From contig NZ_CP020330.1 of the NCBI RefSeq assembly GCF_002043005.1, positions 2,188,001-2,252,000 on the forward strand: a stretch of 64,000 nt of DNA. Reading direction: 5' to 3'. The stretch comes from Martelella mediterranea DSM 17316 (GTDB lineage Bacteria > Pseudomonadota > Alphaproteobacteria > Rhizobiales > Rhizobiaceae). The translations under genes were made by a program, and so were the position numbers. The notes beneath the pieces were generated by a model, which worked only from the letters and a program-made list of their open reading frames with translations, had not been told where the DNA came from and did no database searches. This document shows, one piece after another, positions 25,709 through 35,467 of this stretch; position 1 is the first letter of the stretch, and the number at the start of each line of letters is the position of its first letter.

Positions 25709-26137
25709 ATGCAGCGCGTCACCGTAACCCTCGACGACAATCTGATGGACGAGTTGGACAAGGTCGTCCGTGAACGCGGCTACCAGAATCGATCGGAGGC
25801 GATCCGCGACCTGACGCGCGCCGGCATGCAGCAGACCCTCGTCGACAGCGGCGCGGTGGAAGAATGCATCGGCGTGCTGAGCTATGTCTATGACCACGAG
25901 GCGCGCGATCTGGCGCGCCGGCTGACAAACACCTTCCACCACGATCACGACCTCTCGATCGTCAGCACCCATGTTCATCTCGACCATGATCGTTGTCTGG
26001 AGGTCTCGATCCTCCGGGGCGAGCCGCGCATGGTGAAACATCTCGCCGACCACGTGATCACGGAGCGTCATGTGCTCCACGGCAAGCTGGTGCTGATACC
26101 GGTGGAGGACAATGAGGCGGGCGGCGAGGGCGCCTAA
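25709..26137 (+). CDS. nikR: Nickel-responsive repressor NikR
   Basis: 142 residues. An N-terminal ribbon-helix-helix (MQRVTVTLDDNLMDEL, NRSEAIRDL) binds DNA; the C-terminal ACT-like domain holds the nickel site, with His and Cys ligands in STHVHLDHDRCLEV and a further His in HHDHDLS. With nickel it represses nikABCDE. The operator at 20,762-20,789 is an exact match to the E. coli NikR site. The gene lies 73 bp after nikE and is probably co-transcribed, which would give feedback control. It converges with the FUSC gene downstream. Confidence 0.95.
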   Translation: MQRVTVTLDDNLMDELDKVVRERGYQNRSEAIRDLTRAGMQQTLVDSGAVEECIGVLSYVYDHEARDLARRLTNTFHHDHDLSIVSTHVHLDHDRCLEVSILRGEPRMVKHLADHVITERHVLHGKLVLIPVEDNEAGGEGA

Positions 26138-26155
26138 GCCTTTCTGTCGGTTGGT

Positions 26156-27238
26156 TCAGGATTTTCTGGCGTTCGTCAGTAGCGGCAATATCAGCGCGGC
26201 AAGCGCGATCCCGCCGATCGTCAGCAGCACGCGGTTCGCCGTGATCTCGAGAACGCTGCCATCGGCCTGCAGATTGAAGGCCAGGGCGATGGCGGTCAGG
26301 CAGAACGACCACGGCGCATATTTCTTGGCGCCGATCATCAGCATCGTGAAAACGAGCCCGCCCACAAGCGCGGCATGGAGCCACGGGATGGGAGACAGGC
26401 CGAGGATCAGCCCGCCGGCTGCGGCGCCGAGCGTGGTGCCGAGGCCCCGTGCCTTCATCCGGTAGAGCGTCTGCTGACGCGTCGGCTTCATCACCCTGAG
26501 GCCGGCCGCCGGAAGCCAGCACGGATGGGAGCCGGGCAGGAAGCAGGCGAGGCCGCTTCCCGCAAGCGCAACGCCGACCATGCCGGCGGCAAACCGCCGC
26601 TGGCCGGAATCCGCCGCAAGGGCGAGCCTCCCGCTTTCGGGCGGGGAGACGGCCAGGGGAATGGCGAGGCTGACGAAAATGCCTGCCCAGAGCGTTCCGG
26701 CGAGAAAGCTCAGGCCATAGGCGGGAATCCCTCCGGCCGGCACCTGACCGACCGAGAGAAAATAGGCGAGCGCGCCAAGGGCGATCGGCAGGCGAAGATA
26801 GCCGCCCTTCAATTCGCCGAGGCATTGCGCCAGCGCCGCGATCACCGCACCGGCAAAAAACAGGCCGGATCCCAGCGAAACGGAAGCGCCCAGCGTTGCG
26901 AACAGGCTGATGGCGATGGCCGAGGAAAGCAACAGCGGAACGCGGCCGGAGGGCGGAAGGCGGGGAAACGAAACGCCAAGCAGATAGGCCCCGAAGGAAG
27001 CAACCATGCCGTGCGCGGTTTCGCCCGCGGCAATGCCCGCAACCCAAGGAGCGATAATGGCCAGCGCCATTATGGCTGCGCTTCGACCTTTTCCGCCAAA
27101 ATCGATCAAGCGCATTTCCAGTCGAGAACCTGCTTTAACGCGTGGAAAACTTGGTTGGCGGTCGCAGGCCGCGTCGCCCGTGGAGGTCGCGTCGGGCGCG
27201 TTCGCAAAGCGATATGCCGGCCACAGATTATCAAGCAT
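26156..27238 (-). CDS. FUSC-family membrane protein, single-module
   Basis: 360 residues from the ATG at 27,238; an internal ATG at 27,115 (MRLIDFGGKGR) would remove 41 hydrophilic residues and may be the real start. Two blocks of hydrophobic helices (about 50-220 and 240-355) carry the FUSC-type second block SHPCWLPAAGLRVMKPTRQQTL followed by GTTLGAAAGGLILG. It lacks the long cytosolic domains of the AaeB-type gene at 10,038. The likely role is export of aromatic or weak acids or a channel-like function, unproven. It is divergent from ureA and shares the intergenic palindrome, but I see no -10 at the expected spacing on this side. Confidence 0.75.
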   Translation of the reverse strand: MLDNLWPAYRFANAPDATSTGDAACDRQPSFPRVKAGSRLEMRLIDFGGKGRSAAIMALAIIAPWVAGIAAGETAHGMVASFGAYLLGVSFPRLPPSGRVPLLLSSAIAISLFATLGASVSLGSGLFFAGAVIAALAQCLGELKGGYLRLPIALGALAYFLSVGQVPAGGIPAYGLSFLAGTLWAGIFVSLAIPLAVSPPESGRLALAADSGQRRFAAGMVGVALAGSGLACFLPGSHPCWLPAAGLRVMKPTRQQTLYRMKARGLGTTLGAAAGGLILGLSPIPWLHAALVGGLVFTMLMIGAKKYAPWSFCLTAIALAFNLQADGSVLEITANRVLLTIGGIALAALILPLLTNARKS

Positions 27239-27260
27239 GCCTCCGTTCCCAAGACCTTAC

Positions 27261-27307
27261 AACTGTCAATCCTGACAGTTTATCGCGCAATATCTTACTC
27301 ATATCCT
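27261..27307 (+). promoter_or_regulatory. Lux-box-like palindrome 5 and -10, promoter of the urease operon
   Basis: 27,261-27,280 is AACTGTCAATCCTGACAGTT, a perfect 8-4-8 inverted repeat. After 21 nt on the plus strand comes TATCCT (27,302-27,307). This gives a leader of about 190 nt before ureA; no gene or clear riboswitch is visible in that leader (27,308-27,502). The palindrome also lies between ureA and the divergent FUSC gene. Confidence 0.78.
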
Positions 27308-27502
27308 TCTTCTCACAAAGCGGGACTTCAGATCGAAGCGGCTCCTCCTCGGCTTCTGGATTCTGGAAACGTCTCCGGAACCGGGCGGAAAATATAAAGT
27401 CGATACTTTTCAGTTATTTACCTTGGCGGGTGTCGTCGACAAAGACGTTTTTCTGAAGATCACGCTGGTGCGCATCCAGCCTTTATGACAGGGGAGACCT
27501 AT

Positions 27503-27805
27503 ATGCATTTCACGCCTCGAGAGATCGACAAGCTGATGATCTACACGCTCGCGCAGGTCGCGCAGCAGCGCAAGGATCAGGGCCTGAAGCTCAACCATCC
27601 CGAAACCGTCTCGCTCATATCCGTGGCCGCGCTGAACGGCGCGCGCGCCGGCAAGACCGTCGAGGAGGTCATGGAAATCGCGCGCAAGGAAATCACGCGC
27701 GACGATGTGATGGAGGGGGTCGTCGACATGATCCCCTATGTCCAGGTGGAGGCCGTCTTCACCGATGGCAGCCGTCTCGTCACCATCCACGATCCGATCC
27801 AGTGA
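27503..27805 (+). CDS. ureA: Urease gamma subunit
   Basis: 100 residues, the standard length. The start is the ATG at 27,503 ([11 protein letters not shown], the universal N-terminus) with GGGGAGA 5 nt upstream; an upstream ATG at 27,485 is not used by the family. It forms the (alpha-beta-gamma)3 urease with UreB and UreC. It is the first gene of ureABCEFGD-ureT, 10 bp before ureB. Confidence 0.97.
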   Translation: MHFTPREIDKLMIYTLAQVAQQRKDQGLKLNHPETVSLISVAALNGARAGKTVEEVMEIARKEITRDDVMEGVVDMIPYVQVEAVFTDGSRLVTIHDPIQ

Positions 27806-27815
27806 GGGCTTGAAC

Positions 27816-28223
27816 ATGGCGAATGAAAAGAAAACCCCGGTCGGCGGACTGGTCCTCGGCAAGGGCGACATCGAGATCAATGCCGGCTATCCGACGACCA
27901 CGCTCAAGGTGCGCAACACCGGCGACAGGCCGATCCAGATCGGTTCGCATTTCCACTTCTTCGAGGTCAATGCCGCACTGGAATTCGACCGCGAACAGGC
28001 GTTCGGCAAGCGCCTGAACATTCCTGCAACCACCGCCCTGCGTTTCGAGCCGGGCGATGAGAAAGAGGTCACCCTTGTTCCCTATCAGGGCAAGCAGCGG
28101 GTGCTTGGCTTCAACGGTCTCGTCAACGGCTGGGTCGGCGACGAGAGCTACAATGACAGCCGCCCGCGGCTGGTCGACGCGATGGAGCGCGCGGAACGCT
28201 ACGGCTTCAAGTCGTCCAAGTGA
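27816..28223 (+). CDS. ureB: Urease beta subunit
   Basis: 135 residues from the ATG at 27,816 ([15 protein letters not shown]). The family blocks [29 protein letters not shown] (in two parts) and the C-terminal beta strands are all present. A longer frame starts inside ureA and is not used. It is a structural subunit of urease; the small extension before PVGGL is slightly longer than in enterics. Confidence 0.96.
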   Translation: MANEKKTPVGGLVLGKGDIEINAGYPTTTLKVRNTGDRPIQIGSHFHFFEVNAALEFDREQAFGKRLNIPATTALRFEPGDEKEVTLVPYQGKQRVLGFNGLVNGWVGDESYNDSRPRLVDAMERAERYGFKSSK

Positions 28224-28259
28224 CCGCCCCGCACAACCTCATTCGACAGGATTTCTGAA

Positions 28260-29978
28260 ATGGCCAAGATTTCAAGACAGCAGTATTCCGACCTCTACGG
28301 TCCGACGACCGGCGACAAGATCCGCCTCGGCGACACCGATCTCTACATCGAGATCGAAAAGGACCTCCGGGTCTATGGCGAGGAAGCCGTCTATGGCGGC
28401 GGCAAGACACTGCGCGACGGCATGGGCTACGACAACGAGCTCACCAATGCCGCCGGCGCCCCGGACCTCGTCATCACCAACGTCACCATCCTCGACCCCG
28501 TGCAGGGCGTCATCAAGGCCGATGTCGGCGTCAAGAACGGCAATATCTGCGCCATCGGCAAGGCCGGCAACCCGTCCACCATGTCGGGCGTGACGCCCGG
28601 ACTGGCGCTCGGGCCGGGTACCGACGCGATCTCCGGCGAGCACCTGATCCTGACGGCGGGGGGCATCGATGCCCACGTCCACTTCATCTCGCCCCAGCAG
28701 GCGGAAGCCGCGCTTTCCAACGGCGTCACCACGCTGTTCGGCGGCGGCATCGGCCCGACCGACGGCACCAATGGCACCACCATCACCCCCGGCACCTGGA
28801 ATGTCGAGATGATGCTGCGCTCCTTCGACGGCTGGCCGGTCAATGCCGGCGTGCTGGGCAAGGGCAATGTCTCCGCCCGGCTGCCGATCGAGGAGCAACT
28901 GCGCGCCGGCGTCATGGGTCTGAAGATCCACGAGGACTGGGGCAGCACGCCGGAAGCGATCCGCACCTCGCTGCGCGTCGCCGATGAGTTCGACGTTCAG
29001 GTCTGCATCCATACCGATACGCTGAACGAGGCCGGCTTCGTCGAAAACACCATCGCCGCCTTCGAGGGCCGGACCATTCACACCTACCATACGGAAGGTG
29101 CGGGCGGCGGTCACGCGCCGGACATCATCCGGGTCGCCGGCCAGTCCAACGTCATTCCGAGCTCGACCAATCCGACGCTGCCCTATGGCATCAATTCGCA
29201 GGCCGAATTGTTCGACATGACGATGATCTGCCACAATCTCAGCCCCAAGATCCCGACCGACGTCGCGTTCGCCGAGAGCCGCGTGCGCCCGGAAACCATT
29301 GCTGCTGAAAACGTGCTGCACGATCTCGGCGCGATCTCGATCCTGTCGAGCGACAGCCAGGCCATGGGCCGCGTCGGCGAGAACTGGGCGCGCACGATCC
29401 AGACCGCGCATCTGATGAAGGACCGGATGGGCGCCTATGATGGCGACACGTCGGGTAATGACAACGAACGCGTGTTGCGCTTCGTCGCCAAGGTCACGAT
29501 CAATCCGGCGATCGCGCAGGGCGTCAGCCATGTGATCGGCTCGGTGGAGGTCGGCAAGATGGCCGACCTCGTGCTCTGGGAGCCGGCCTTCTTCGGCGCC
29601 AAGCCGAAAATGGTGATCAAGGGCGGCCTCATCTCCTGGGCGCTGATGGGCGATCCGAACGCATCGCTGCCGACGCCGCAGCCGGTACTCTACCGTCCGA
29701 TGTTCGGCGCCTACGGTTCGGCGCTGCCGAAGACCCGCGTCACCTTCACATCGCTGGCAGGCTATGAGGACGGCATCGTCGACCGCTACCAGCTCCAGTC
29801 GCAGGTGGTGCCGGTCTATGGCACGCGCACGATCAGCAAGAGCTCGATGGTGCGCAACAGCGCCCTGCCGGAGATCGAGGTCAACCCGGAGACCTTCGCA
29901 GTGACCGTCAACGGCAAGCACGCGACCGTCGAGCCGGCGACCACGATCCCGCTGAACCAGCTTCACTTCTTCAGCTGA
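28260..29978 (+). CDS. ureC: Urease alpha subunit (catalytic)
   Basis: 572 residues. It hydrolyses urea to ammonia and carbamate at a di-nickel centre. Visible active-site features are HVH in GIDAHVHFI, the carbamylated lysine in GLKIHEDWG, His in [10 protein letters not shown] and [17 protein letters not shown], the flap His in MICHNLSPK and the Asp ligand in [13 protein letters not shown]. Nothing essential is missing. It lies 36 bp after ureB. The product ammonia buffers the cell against acid and feeds the AmtB channel and nitrogen metabolism. Confidence 0.98.
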   Translation: MAKISRQQYSDLYGPTTGDKIRLGDTDLYIEIEKDLRVYGEEAVYGGGKTLRDGMGYDNELTNAAGAPDLVITNVTILDPVQGVIKADVGVKNGNICAIGKAGNPSTMSGVTPGLALGPGTDAISGEHLILTAGGIDAHVHFISPQQAEAALSNGVTTLFGGGIGPTDGTNGTTITPGTWNVEMMLRSFDGWPVNAGVLGKGNVSARLPIEEQLRAGVMGLKIHEDWGSTPEAIRTSLRVADEFDVQVCIHTDTLNEAGFVENTIAAFEGRTIHTYHTEGAGGGHAPDIIRVAGQSNVIPSSTNPTLPYGINSQAELFDMTMICHNLSPKIPTDVAFAESRVRPETIAAENVLHDLGAISILSSDSQAMGRVGENWARTIQTAHLMKDRMGAYDGDTSGNDNERVLRFVAKVTINPAIAQGVSHVIGSVEVGKMADLVLWEPAFFGAKPKMVIKGGLISWALMGDPNASLPTPQPVLYRPMFGAYGSALPKTRVTFTSLAGYEDGIVDRYQLQSQVVPVYGTRTISKSSMVRNSALPEIEVNPETFAVTVNGKHATVEPATTIPLNQLHFFS

Positions 29979-30126
29979 TTGCGATGCCGGGCGAAGCAAA
30001 CCTTCGCCCGGCCCGTCCAACAACAAAGACGCCGGGGACGTTCAGCCGGAAGGCGGCATCGTGGGCCAGACAGGCTCCGGTGCATTTCGGCTCTTCTTTC
30101 CAGGCGCAGAGAATGCGGCGAACACC

Positions 30127-30714
30127 ATGATCCTTGTCGAAAAAATCCTTGGCAACCTGAAGGATGCCGACTGGCACAAACGCTCCCACGACGCGACGGT
30201 CGACTATCTCGCGCTCGAACAGTGGGAAGCGCCTAAGAACCGCCTGCGCAAGGCGAGCGAGGGCGGAACCGAACTCGCGATCTCGCTGCCGCGCTCGGAG
30301 CATCTCCACAATGACGATGTCCTTTATTACGATGAGGCCAGCAACACCATCATCGCTGCCCGCATCGCGCTGAAGGAGGTCATGGTGATCGAGCTCGAAG
30401 GGCTCGAAACGCTGGCGCCGCAGGAAATCCTGCGGATCTGCTTCGAGCTGGGCCACGGGCTCGGAAACCAGCACTGGCCGGCAGTCATCAAGGGCAGCAC
30501 CGTCTATGTGCCGCTCTCCGTCGACCAGAAGGTCATGGCCTCGGTGATGAAGACCCATGCCTTTGAGGGCGTGAAGAGCCATTTCGCGCCGGGCGAGGAA
30601 ATCGCCGCCAAGCTCGACGCGCGCGAGGTGCGCATGCTCTTTGCCGGGGCCGATGCGACGCCGCATCACCACCATGACCATGGTCACGGCCATGGCGACC
30701 ATCACCACCACTGA
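30127..30714 (+). CDS. ureE: Urease nickel metallochaperone UreE
   Basis: 195 residues from the ATG at 30,127 (MILVEKILGN); a longer frame starts at 30,061 but the family N-terminus begins here. An N-terminal peptide-binding domain is followed by the metal-binding domain with GHGLGNQHWPA, which contains the conserved nickel-binding His, and a C-terminal tail of ten His with Asp and Gly (HHHHDHGHGHGDHHHH). The tail can store several nickel ions. The gap of about 148 bp from ureC is larger than others in the operon. Confidence 0.94.
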   Translation: MILVEKILGNLKDADWHKRSHDATVDYLALEQWEAPKNRLRKASEGGTELAISLPRSEHLHNDDVLYYDEASNTIIAARIALKEVMVIELEGLETLAPQEILRICFELGHGLGNQHWPAVIKGSTVYVPLSVDQKVMASVMKTHAFEGVKSHFAPGEEIAAKLDAREVRMLFAGADATPHHHHDHGHGHGDHHHH

Positions 30715-30729
30715 TCGCGAGGCAGGGGC

Positions 30730-31452
30730 ATGGCAGATGAGAACAGCAGCAGGACAGGCTCGGCAGATGACATGATCCTGCTCGCGCGTCTTCTGCAGTT
30801 TTCGGATTCGACGTTGCCCGTTGGCGCGTTCGCCTTTTCCAACGGGCTGGAATCGGCGATCCAGACCGGCGTCGTCGCCGATGCGGCAAGCCTGGAGCGC
30901 TTCGTCGAGACGGTGGTGCGACAGGCCTCGGGCATGGATGGCATCGCTTTCCTCCATGCCCATCGCGCGGCCCGCCGCGGTGCCTATGACGCCGTGCTTG
31001 AGGCCGATCGGGAATTGTGGAACCGGCGCGTGGGCGAGGAGCAGCAGATGATGCTCGCCCGCATGGGCCGCAAGTTCGCGGAGCTTTCCCTGAAGATCAG
31101 CACGTTTCCCGTTCTCGAACGCTGGCTTGCCGATATCAAGGCCGGAGCGACGCCGGGCTGCTTCCCGGTCGGCCAGGCGGTGGCGCTGGCGCATATGGGC
31201 GCCGATGAGAAGCAGGCCTTCGTGGTCCATCAGTACGGCGTCGCGGCGATGATCATGAGTGCCGCGGTGCGGCTGATGCGGATCGATCATCTCGATACCC
31301 AGCGCATCCTGTTTGCCGTGCAGGGCCGCGTTGCGGACGATTACGCGCGCGTCAGCGGGCTGGAACTCGACGAAATGTCCGGCTTCGCGCCGGTCTTCGA
31401 TGTCCTCGTCGCCCATCACACCAGAACCCATGTCCGGCTGTTCATGAACTGA
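30730..31452 (+). CDS. ureF: Urease accessory protein UreF
   Basis: 240 residues, all-helical. Signatures are LLQFSDSTLPVGAFAFSNGLE near the N-terminus and the conserved C-terminal region SGLELDEMSGFAPVFDVL. UreF forms a complex with UreD and UreG that checks and completes urease activation. It follows ureE after 15 bp, with GCAGGGG as ribosome site. Confidence 0.95.
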   Translation: MADENSSRTGSADDMILLARLLQFSDSTLPVGAFAFSNGLESAIQTGVVADAASLERFVETVVRQASGMDGIAFLHAHRAARRGAYDAVLEADRELWNRRVGEEQQMMLARMGRKFAELSLKISTFPVLERWLADIKAGATPGCFPVGQAVALAHMGADEKQAFVVHQYGVAAMIMSAAVRLMRIDHLDTQRILFAVQGRVADDYARVSGLELDEMSGFAPVFDVLVAHHTRTHVRLFMN

Positions 31453-31491
31453 CCGGCGAAACAAGGCCGGCGGAAAAAGAGGATTGGCACA

Positions 31492-32136
31492 ATGAAGAAA
31501 ATCACGCGTATCGGCATCGGCGGCCCGGTCGGATCGGGCAAGACGGCCGTGATCGAAACCATCACCCCGCGGCTGATCGAACTCGGCGTCAAGCCGCTGA
31601 TCATCACCAATGACGTCGTCACCACCGAGGACGCCAAGCAGGTGCGTCGCACGCTGAAGGGCGTGCTGGTCGAGGAAAAGATCGTCGGCGTGGAAACCGG
31701 CGCCTGCCCGCATACCGCGGTGCGCGAGGACCCGTCGATGAACATCGCCGCGGTCGAGGAAATGGAGGAGAAATATCCCGACAGCGACGTGATCCTGATC
31801 GAATCGGGCGGCGACAACCTGACGCTGACCTTCAGCCCGGCGCTCGCCGATTTCTACATCTACGTCATCGACGTCGCCGCCGGCGACAAGATCCCGCGCA
31901 AGAACGGCGCCGGCGTCTGCCAGTCGGATATCCTGGTGATCAACAAGACCGATCTCGCGCCTTACGTCGGCGCCGACCTCGGCGTCATGGACCGGGATTC
32001 CAAGCTGATGCGCGGCAAGAAGCCGTTCGTGTTCACCAATTGCAAGACCGGCGAGGGCGTGGACGAACTGATGAAGCTGATCATGGATATGGCGCTGTTC
32101 GACGTGACGCCCGCCTCCGGCCAAGCCGCCGAGTGA
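31492..32136 (+). CDS. ureG: Urease activation GTPase UreG
   Basis: 214 residues. SIMIBI-class GTPase: P-loop GGPVGSGKT, conserved [17 protein letters not shown] with the Cys-Pro-His nickel site, ESGGDNL, and [10 protein letters not shown] as the base-specificity loop. It delivers nickel to apo-urease with GTP hydrolysis. The gap from ureF is 39 bp and ureD follows 4 bp later. Confidence 0.97.
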   Translation: MKKITRIGIGGPVGSGKTAVIETITPRLIELGVKPLIITNDVVTTEDAKQVRRTLKGVLVEEKIVGVETGACPHTAVREDPSMNIAAVEEMEEKYPDSDVILIESGGDNLTLTFSPALADFYIYVIDVAAGDKIPRKNGAGVCQSDILVINKTDLAPYVGADLGVMDRDSKLMRGKKPFVFTNCKTGEGVDELMKLIMDMALFDVTPASGQAAE

Positions 32137-32140
32137 TCTG

Positions 32141-33076
32141 ATGAGCCTGCATGAAAGCCTGCGCCGGATCGACGAATACCGGGAACTGAACGGTTTCAGG
32201 ACCGAGCCTCAGCAGATGCGCGCGGCCGGACCGGGAAAGATCGGGGCGTTGCGCCTCGGCTTCTCGATGCGGGGCGGCCGCTCCGTGCTGTCCGATCTCT
32301 ACCGGGTCACGCCGCTTCTGGTGCAGCAGGCGCTCTACTGGGATGAGGCGATGCCGGAACTGCCGATCTGCTCGATCATCTCGATCGGCGGCGGCATTTT
32401 GCAGGGCGATCGCTACACGATCGATATTTCGGTGGATGAGGGGGCGTGCGCCCAGGTGACCTCCCAGGGCGCGAACCGCATCCACCAGATGGACGCCAAC
32501 TACGCCTCGCAGCACCAGACGGTGACGCTTGCAAGAGACGCCTATCTCGAATTCCTGCCGGACTTCACCATTCCCTATCGGGACTCGCGCTTCATCAACG
32601 ACACCGATCTTGTGGTCCATGAGGATGCAACCCTGCTCTATGGCGAGATGATGATGACCGGCCGCAAGCATCACCACGCGAGCGAACGCTTCGGCTTCGA
32701 CCTGCTGTCGATGACCGTCAATGCCCGACGGCCCGACGGACGCAAGCTTTTCACCGAAAAGGTGCTGATCGAGAAGGGCAACGAGACGATCGATTTTGCA
32801 GCGGTGATGGGCGGCTACGATGCCTTTGCCAACATTCTCTGCATCGCGCCGCCGGCGGTTGCCGAGCGCATCCGGGAGCGGGTGAACGTCAATTTCGGCG
32901 ACGAACCTCCGCGCGCGATCTCGGGTGTCTCGACGCTTCCTAACGGCGCGGGACTGATGCTGCGCGTGGTCGGGATCGAAAGCTACGACGTGCGCGCGGA
33001 GGTTCGGAATTTCTGGAAGGTCGTCAGGGAAGAAACCCGCGGCAGAACGCTGCCGGAGGAATTTCTCTGGCGTTGA
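32141..33076 (+). CDS. ureD: Urease accessory protein UreD (UreH)
   Basis: 311 residues with the UreD signatures GGGILQGDRYTIDISVDEGA and TSQGANRIHQMD, followed by LPDFTIPYRDSRF. It is the scaffold that binds apo-urease during nickel insertion. In Brucella-type clusters, as here, ureD comes after ureG and just before ureT instead of at the operon start. Confidence 0.95.
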   Translation: MSLHESLRRIDEYRELNGFRTEPQQMRAAGPGKIGALRLGFSMRGGRSVLSDLYRVTPLLVQQALYWDEAMPELPICSIISIGGGILQGDRYTIDISVDEGACAQVTSQGANRIHQMDANYASQHQTVTLARDAYLEFLPDFTIPYRDSRFINDTDLVVHEDATLLYGEMMMTGRKHHHASERFGFDLLSMTVNARRPDGRKLFTEKVLIEKGNETIDFAAVMGGYDAFANILCIAPPAVAERIRERVNVNFGDEPPRAISGVSTLPNGAGLMLRVVGIESYDVRAEVRNFWKVVREETRGRTLPEEFLWR

Positions 33077-33102
33077 TCAAGGGCCAAGAAGGGGGTGCGG
33101 AT

Positions 33103-34089
33103 ATGACGGAGAAGCGGAAAGATTTTGGAACGCAATGCCTGAGGGGCGCGGGGCAGGTGTTCTTCATGGAGAACGCGCTCACGGGCGCGTTGTTCATCGT
33201 CGCGATCGCCTATGCAAGCTATGCCGGCGGAAACTGGTCGACCACGATCGGCGCCGTCGTCGGCCTCATCGTCGCCACGCTGACCGCCCGGCTTCTCGAT
33301 TGCGATGAGGATTCGATCACCTCCGGCCTGTTCGGCTTCAACGGCATTCTCGTGGGCGTCGCGCTGCCGACCTTCATCAGCGTCTCGCCGCAGCTCTGGT
33401 TCTATGTCGTCATCGGCGCGGCCATGAGCACGGTGGTGACGGCGGCGCTCGGGGCGATGATCACCAAAAGCTGGGGCATTCCGGGCTCCACCGGCCCGTT
33501 CGTGCTGACCGGCTGGCTGCTGGTGGCGGGCGCCTATACGTTTGGCGCGCTCGATGTTTCCGGCGACCATCCCGAACTGGCCTCCGACTATATCAAGGGC
33601 GTGACGATGATCCCGTCCCATGTCGAACTGGTCCAGATCTTCTTCCGCAATATCGGCCAGGTCTATCTTCTCGGCAACGAGATCAGCGGCGCGATCATCC
33701 TGCTCGGCATTCTGATCGCCTCGCGCGTGGCCGGCCTCGCCGCCATTTGCGGATCGCTGATCGCCATGGCGACTGCGATCATGCTCCGAGCGGAGCCGCA
33801 TTCGGTGGTTCAGGGGCTCTACGGCTTCAGCGCGGTGCTGACGGCGATGGCGGTCGGCGTCATCTTCCTGAAGCCATCGCCGCGCGTGGTCGTCTATGCG
33901 CTGCTGGCCACCATCGTCACCGTGTTCCTGCAGGGCGCCTATGACGTGCTGACCGAGCCGCTCGGCCTGCCATCCTTCACCGCACCCTACGTGCTGACGA
34001 TGTATCTGTTCATCGCGCCGAAGAAGCTGCTCGCGCCGCATCCGCACAGTGCGGTCGGAGAGCATCTGGTCACCGATACCAACAACTAA
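33103..34089 (+). CDS. ureT: Urea channel (UT family)
   Basis: 328 residues from the ATG at 33,103, with AAGGGGG upstream; an upstream TTG overlapping ureD is less likely. The two-fold repeat of the urea transporter family is clear: LFGFNGILVGVALP and GSTGPFVLTGWLL in the first half, LYGFSAVLTAMAVG and LPSFTAPYVLTMYLF in the second. It allows rapid urea entry, which lets cytosolic urease act when external urea is low or pH is acid. It is the last gene of the urease run before the ammonium channel. Confidence 0.92.
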   Translation: MTEKRKDFGTQCLRGAGQVFFMENALTGALFIVAIAYASYAGGNWSTTIGAVVGLIVATLTARLLDCDEDSITSGLFGFNGILVGVALPTFISVSPQLWFYVVIGAAMSTVVTAALGAMITKSWGIPGSTGPFVLTGWLLVAGAYTFGALDVSGDHPELASDYIKGVTMIPSHVELVQIFFRNIGQVYLLGNEISGAIILLGILIASRVAGLAAICGSLIAMATAIMLRAEPHSVVQGLYGFSAVLTAMAVGVIFLKPSPRVVVYALLATIVTVFLQGAYDVLTEPLGLPSFTAPYVLTMYLFIAPKKLLAPHPHSAVGEHLVTDTNN

Positions 34090-34094
34090 AGAGC

Positions 34095-34117
34095 GGCGCG
34101 ACCGGGGCGGTCGCGCC
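34095..34117 (+). other. GC-rich intercistronic hairpin between ureT and amtB
   Basis: GGCGCGACC / GGTCGCGCC, perfect 9-bp stem, 5-nt loop, followed by a run of eight A and not T. So it is not a normal terminator for ureT; it may stabilise or divide the message before amtB. Confidence 0.55.
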
Positions 34118-34147
34118 AAAAAAACAAGCTTTTCAAAGGAGAAGGTT

Positions 34148-35389
34148 ATGCAAGCGATCAATGCGGGGGACACCGCGTTTGTTCTGATCTGCACGGCGCT
34201 GGTCTGCATGATGACCCCGGCCCTTGCGCTGTTTTACGGTGGCCTGGTGAAGCAGCGCGATGTGCTGTCGATCATGATCCAGAATTTCGTGTGCATTGGG
34301 ATCGTCAGCATCATCTGGGTGTTTGGTGGTTTCAGCCTGGCCTTCGGTCCGTCGATCGGCGGCATCATCGGCGATATCCGGCCTTATTTCGGCATGTATC
34401 ATGTGGGTATCAGTCCGAATGACACCTACGCGCCGCACATTCCCTTCATGATGGTCTTCGCCTATCAGATGATGTTCGCGATCATCACGCCGGCACTGAT
34501 GACCGGCGCCTTTGTCGGTCGTTTCAAGTTCGGGGCCTATCTGTTCTTCGTCGGTTTGTGGACGATCCTGGTATACCTGCCGGCAGCGCACTGGATCTGG
34601 GGCGGCGGTTTCCTGGCCAAGATGGGCGTCGTCGATTTTGCCGGCGGCATAGTGATCCACACCGCTGCGGGTTTCTCGGCCCTTGCGGCTGCCCGCTTCC
34701 TCGGCAAGCGCAAGGTCGCCGTCGGCGATCCTGAAAGCCAGCCGGCGAGCCTGCCGCTGGTGGCGCTCGGCGCGGGGCTGTTGTGGTTCGGCTGGTTCGG
34801 CTTCAATGCCGGCGGCGCCTATGCGGCGGATGCGCTTGCGGCCTACGCCTTCACCAACACCATGCTCGCCGGCGCGATCGCCATGCTGGTCTGGATGTTG
34901 TGGGAGTGGCGCGAGCACAAACGGGTCTCCTTCTCCGGCGTTCTCGTCGGCGCGGTGACCGGCCTTGCGACCATCACGCCCGCCGCCGGCTATGTCGAGC
35001 CGATGGCCGCGCTGCTGATCGGGGCTATCGGCGCGACGGTCTGCTACAACGCCAAATATGTTCAGGAATGGTTGAAGATCGACGACACGCTGGAAGTCTG
35101 GCGCGCCCATGGCGTCGGCGGCATGACCGGGGCGATCCTGATCGGCTTCATGGCCAGTTCGCATATCAACGCCGTCTCGGCGAGCGTTAAGCAGCTTGGC
35201 GTGCAGGTGCTGGCCGTCGTTATCGTCGCCGCCTATTCCTGGATCATCACGACGATCCTTCTGAAGATCCTCGCGGGCTTCGGCCATCTGCGGGTAGCTG
35301 ACGATATCCAGGAAGGAGGCGTCGATGAAGACATGGTCGGCGAACGCGCCTTCAACCTCTTCAACATGAAGAACGACATCAACAAGTAA
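34148..35389 (+). CDS. amtB: Ammonium channel AmtB
   Basis: 413 residues from the ATG at 34,148, with AGGAGAAGG upstream. Eleven membrane helices; the pore twin histidines are in VIHTAAGFSAL and RAHGVGGMTG, and WFGFNAGGAYAAD is the family block. No cleavable signal peptide is obvious. The C-terminal tail GGVDEDMVGERAFN matches AmtB tails that bind GlnK, but no glnK gene is adjacent, unlike the usual glnK-amtB pair. Placed after urease, it may move the ammonia made from urea in either direction. Confidence 0.94.
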   Translation: MQAINAGDTAFVLICTALVCMMTPALALFYGGLVKQRDVLSIMIQNFVCIGIVSIIWVFGGFSLAFGPSIGGIIGDIRPYFGMYHVGISPNDTYAPHIPFMMVFAYQMMFAIITPALMTGAFVGRFKFGAYLFFVGLWTILVYLPAAHWIWGGGFLAKMGVVDFAGGIVIHTAAGFSALAAARFLGKRKVAVGDPESQPASLPLVALGAGLLWFGWFGFNAGGAYAADALAAYAFTNTMLAGAIAMLVWMLWEWREHKRVSFSGVLVGAVTGLATITPAAGYVEPMAALLIGAIGATVCYNAKYVQEWLKIDDTLEVWRAHGVGGMTGAILIGFMASSHINAVSASVKQLGVQVLAVVIVAAYSWIITTILLKILAGFGHLRVADDIQEGGVDEDMVGERAFNLFNMKNDINK

Positions 35390-35398
35390 GCAAAAACC

Positions 35399-35440
35399 AC
35401 GACAGCCGGGCGGTCTCAAGGCTGTCCGGCTGTCGTTTTG
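35399..35440 (+). terminator. Rho-independent terminator after amtB
   Basis: ACGACAGCCGG pairs with CCGGCTGTCGT (11-bp stem) and is followed by TTTTGT. It should end the urease-amtB transcript. It also argues against the ATG at 35,438 as start of the next gene. Confidence 0.85.
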
Positions 35441-35467
35441 TATTTCCCGTCAACCGCCGGAGCCTTC

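Noticed and set aside
34095..34127. Terminator between ureT and amtB
   Set aside because: The stem is followed by A, not T, on the coding strand, so it is listed as a hairpin only.
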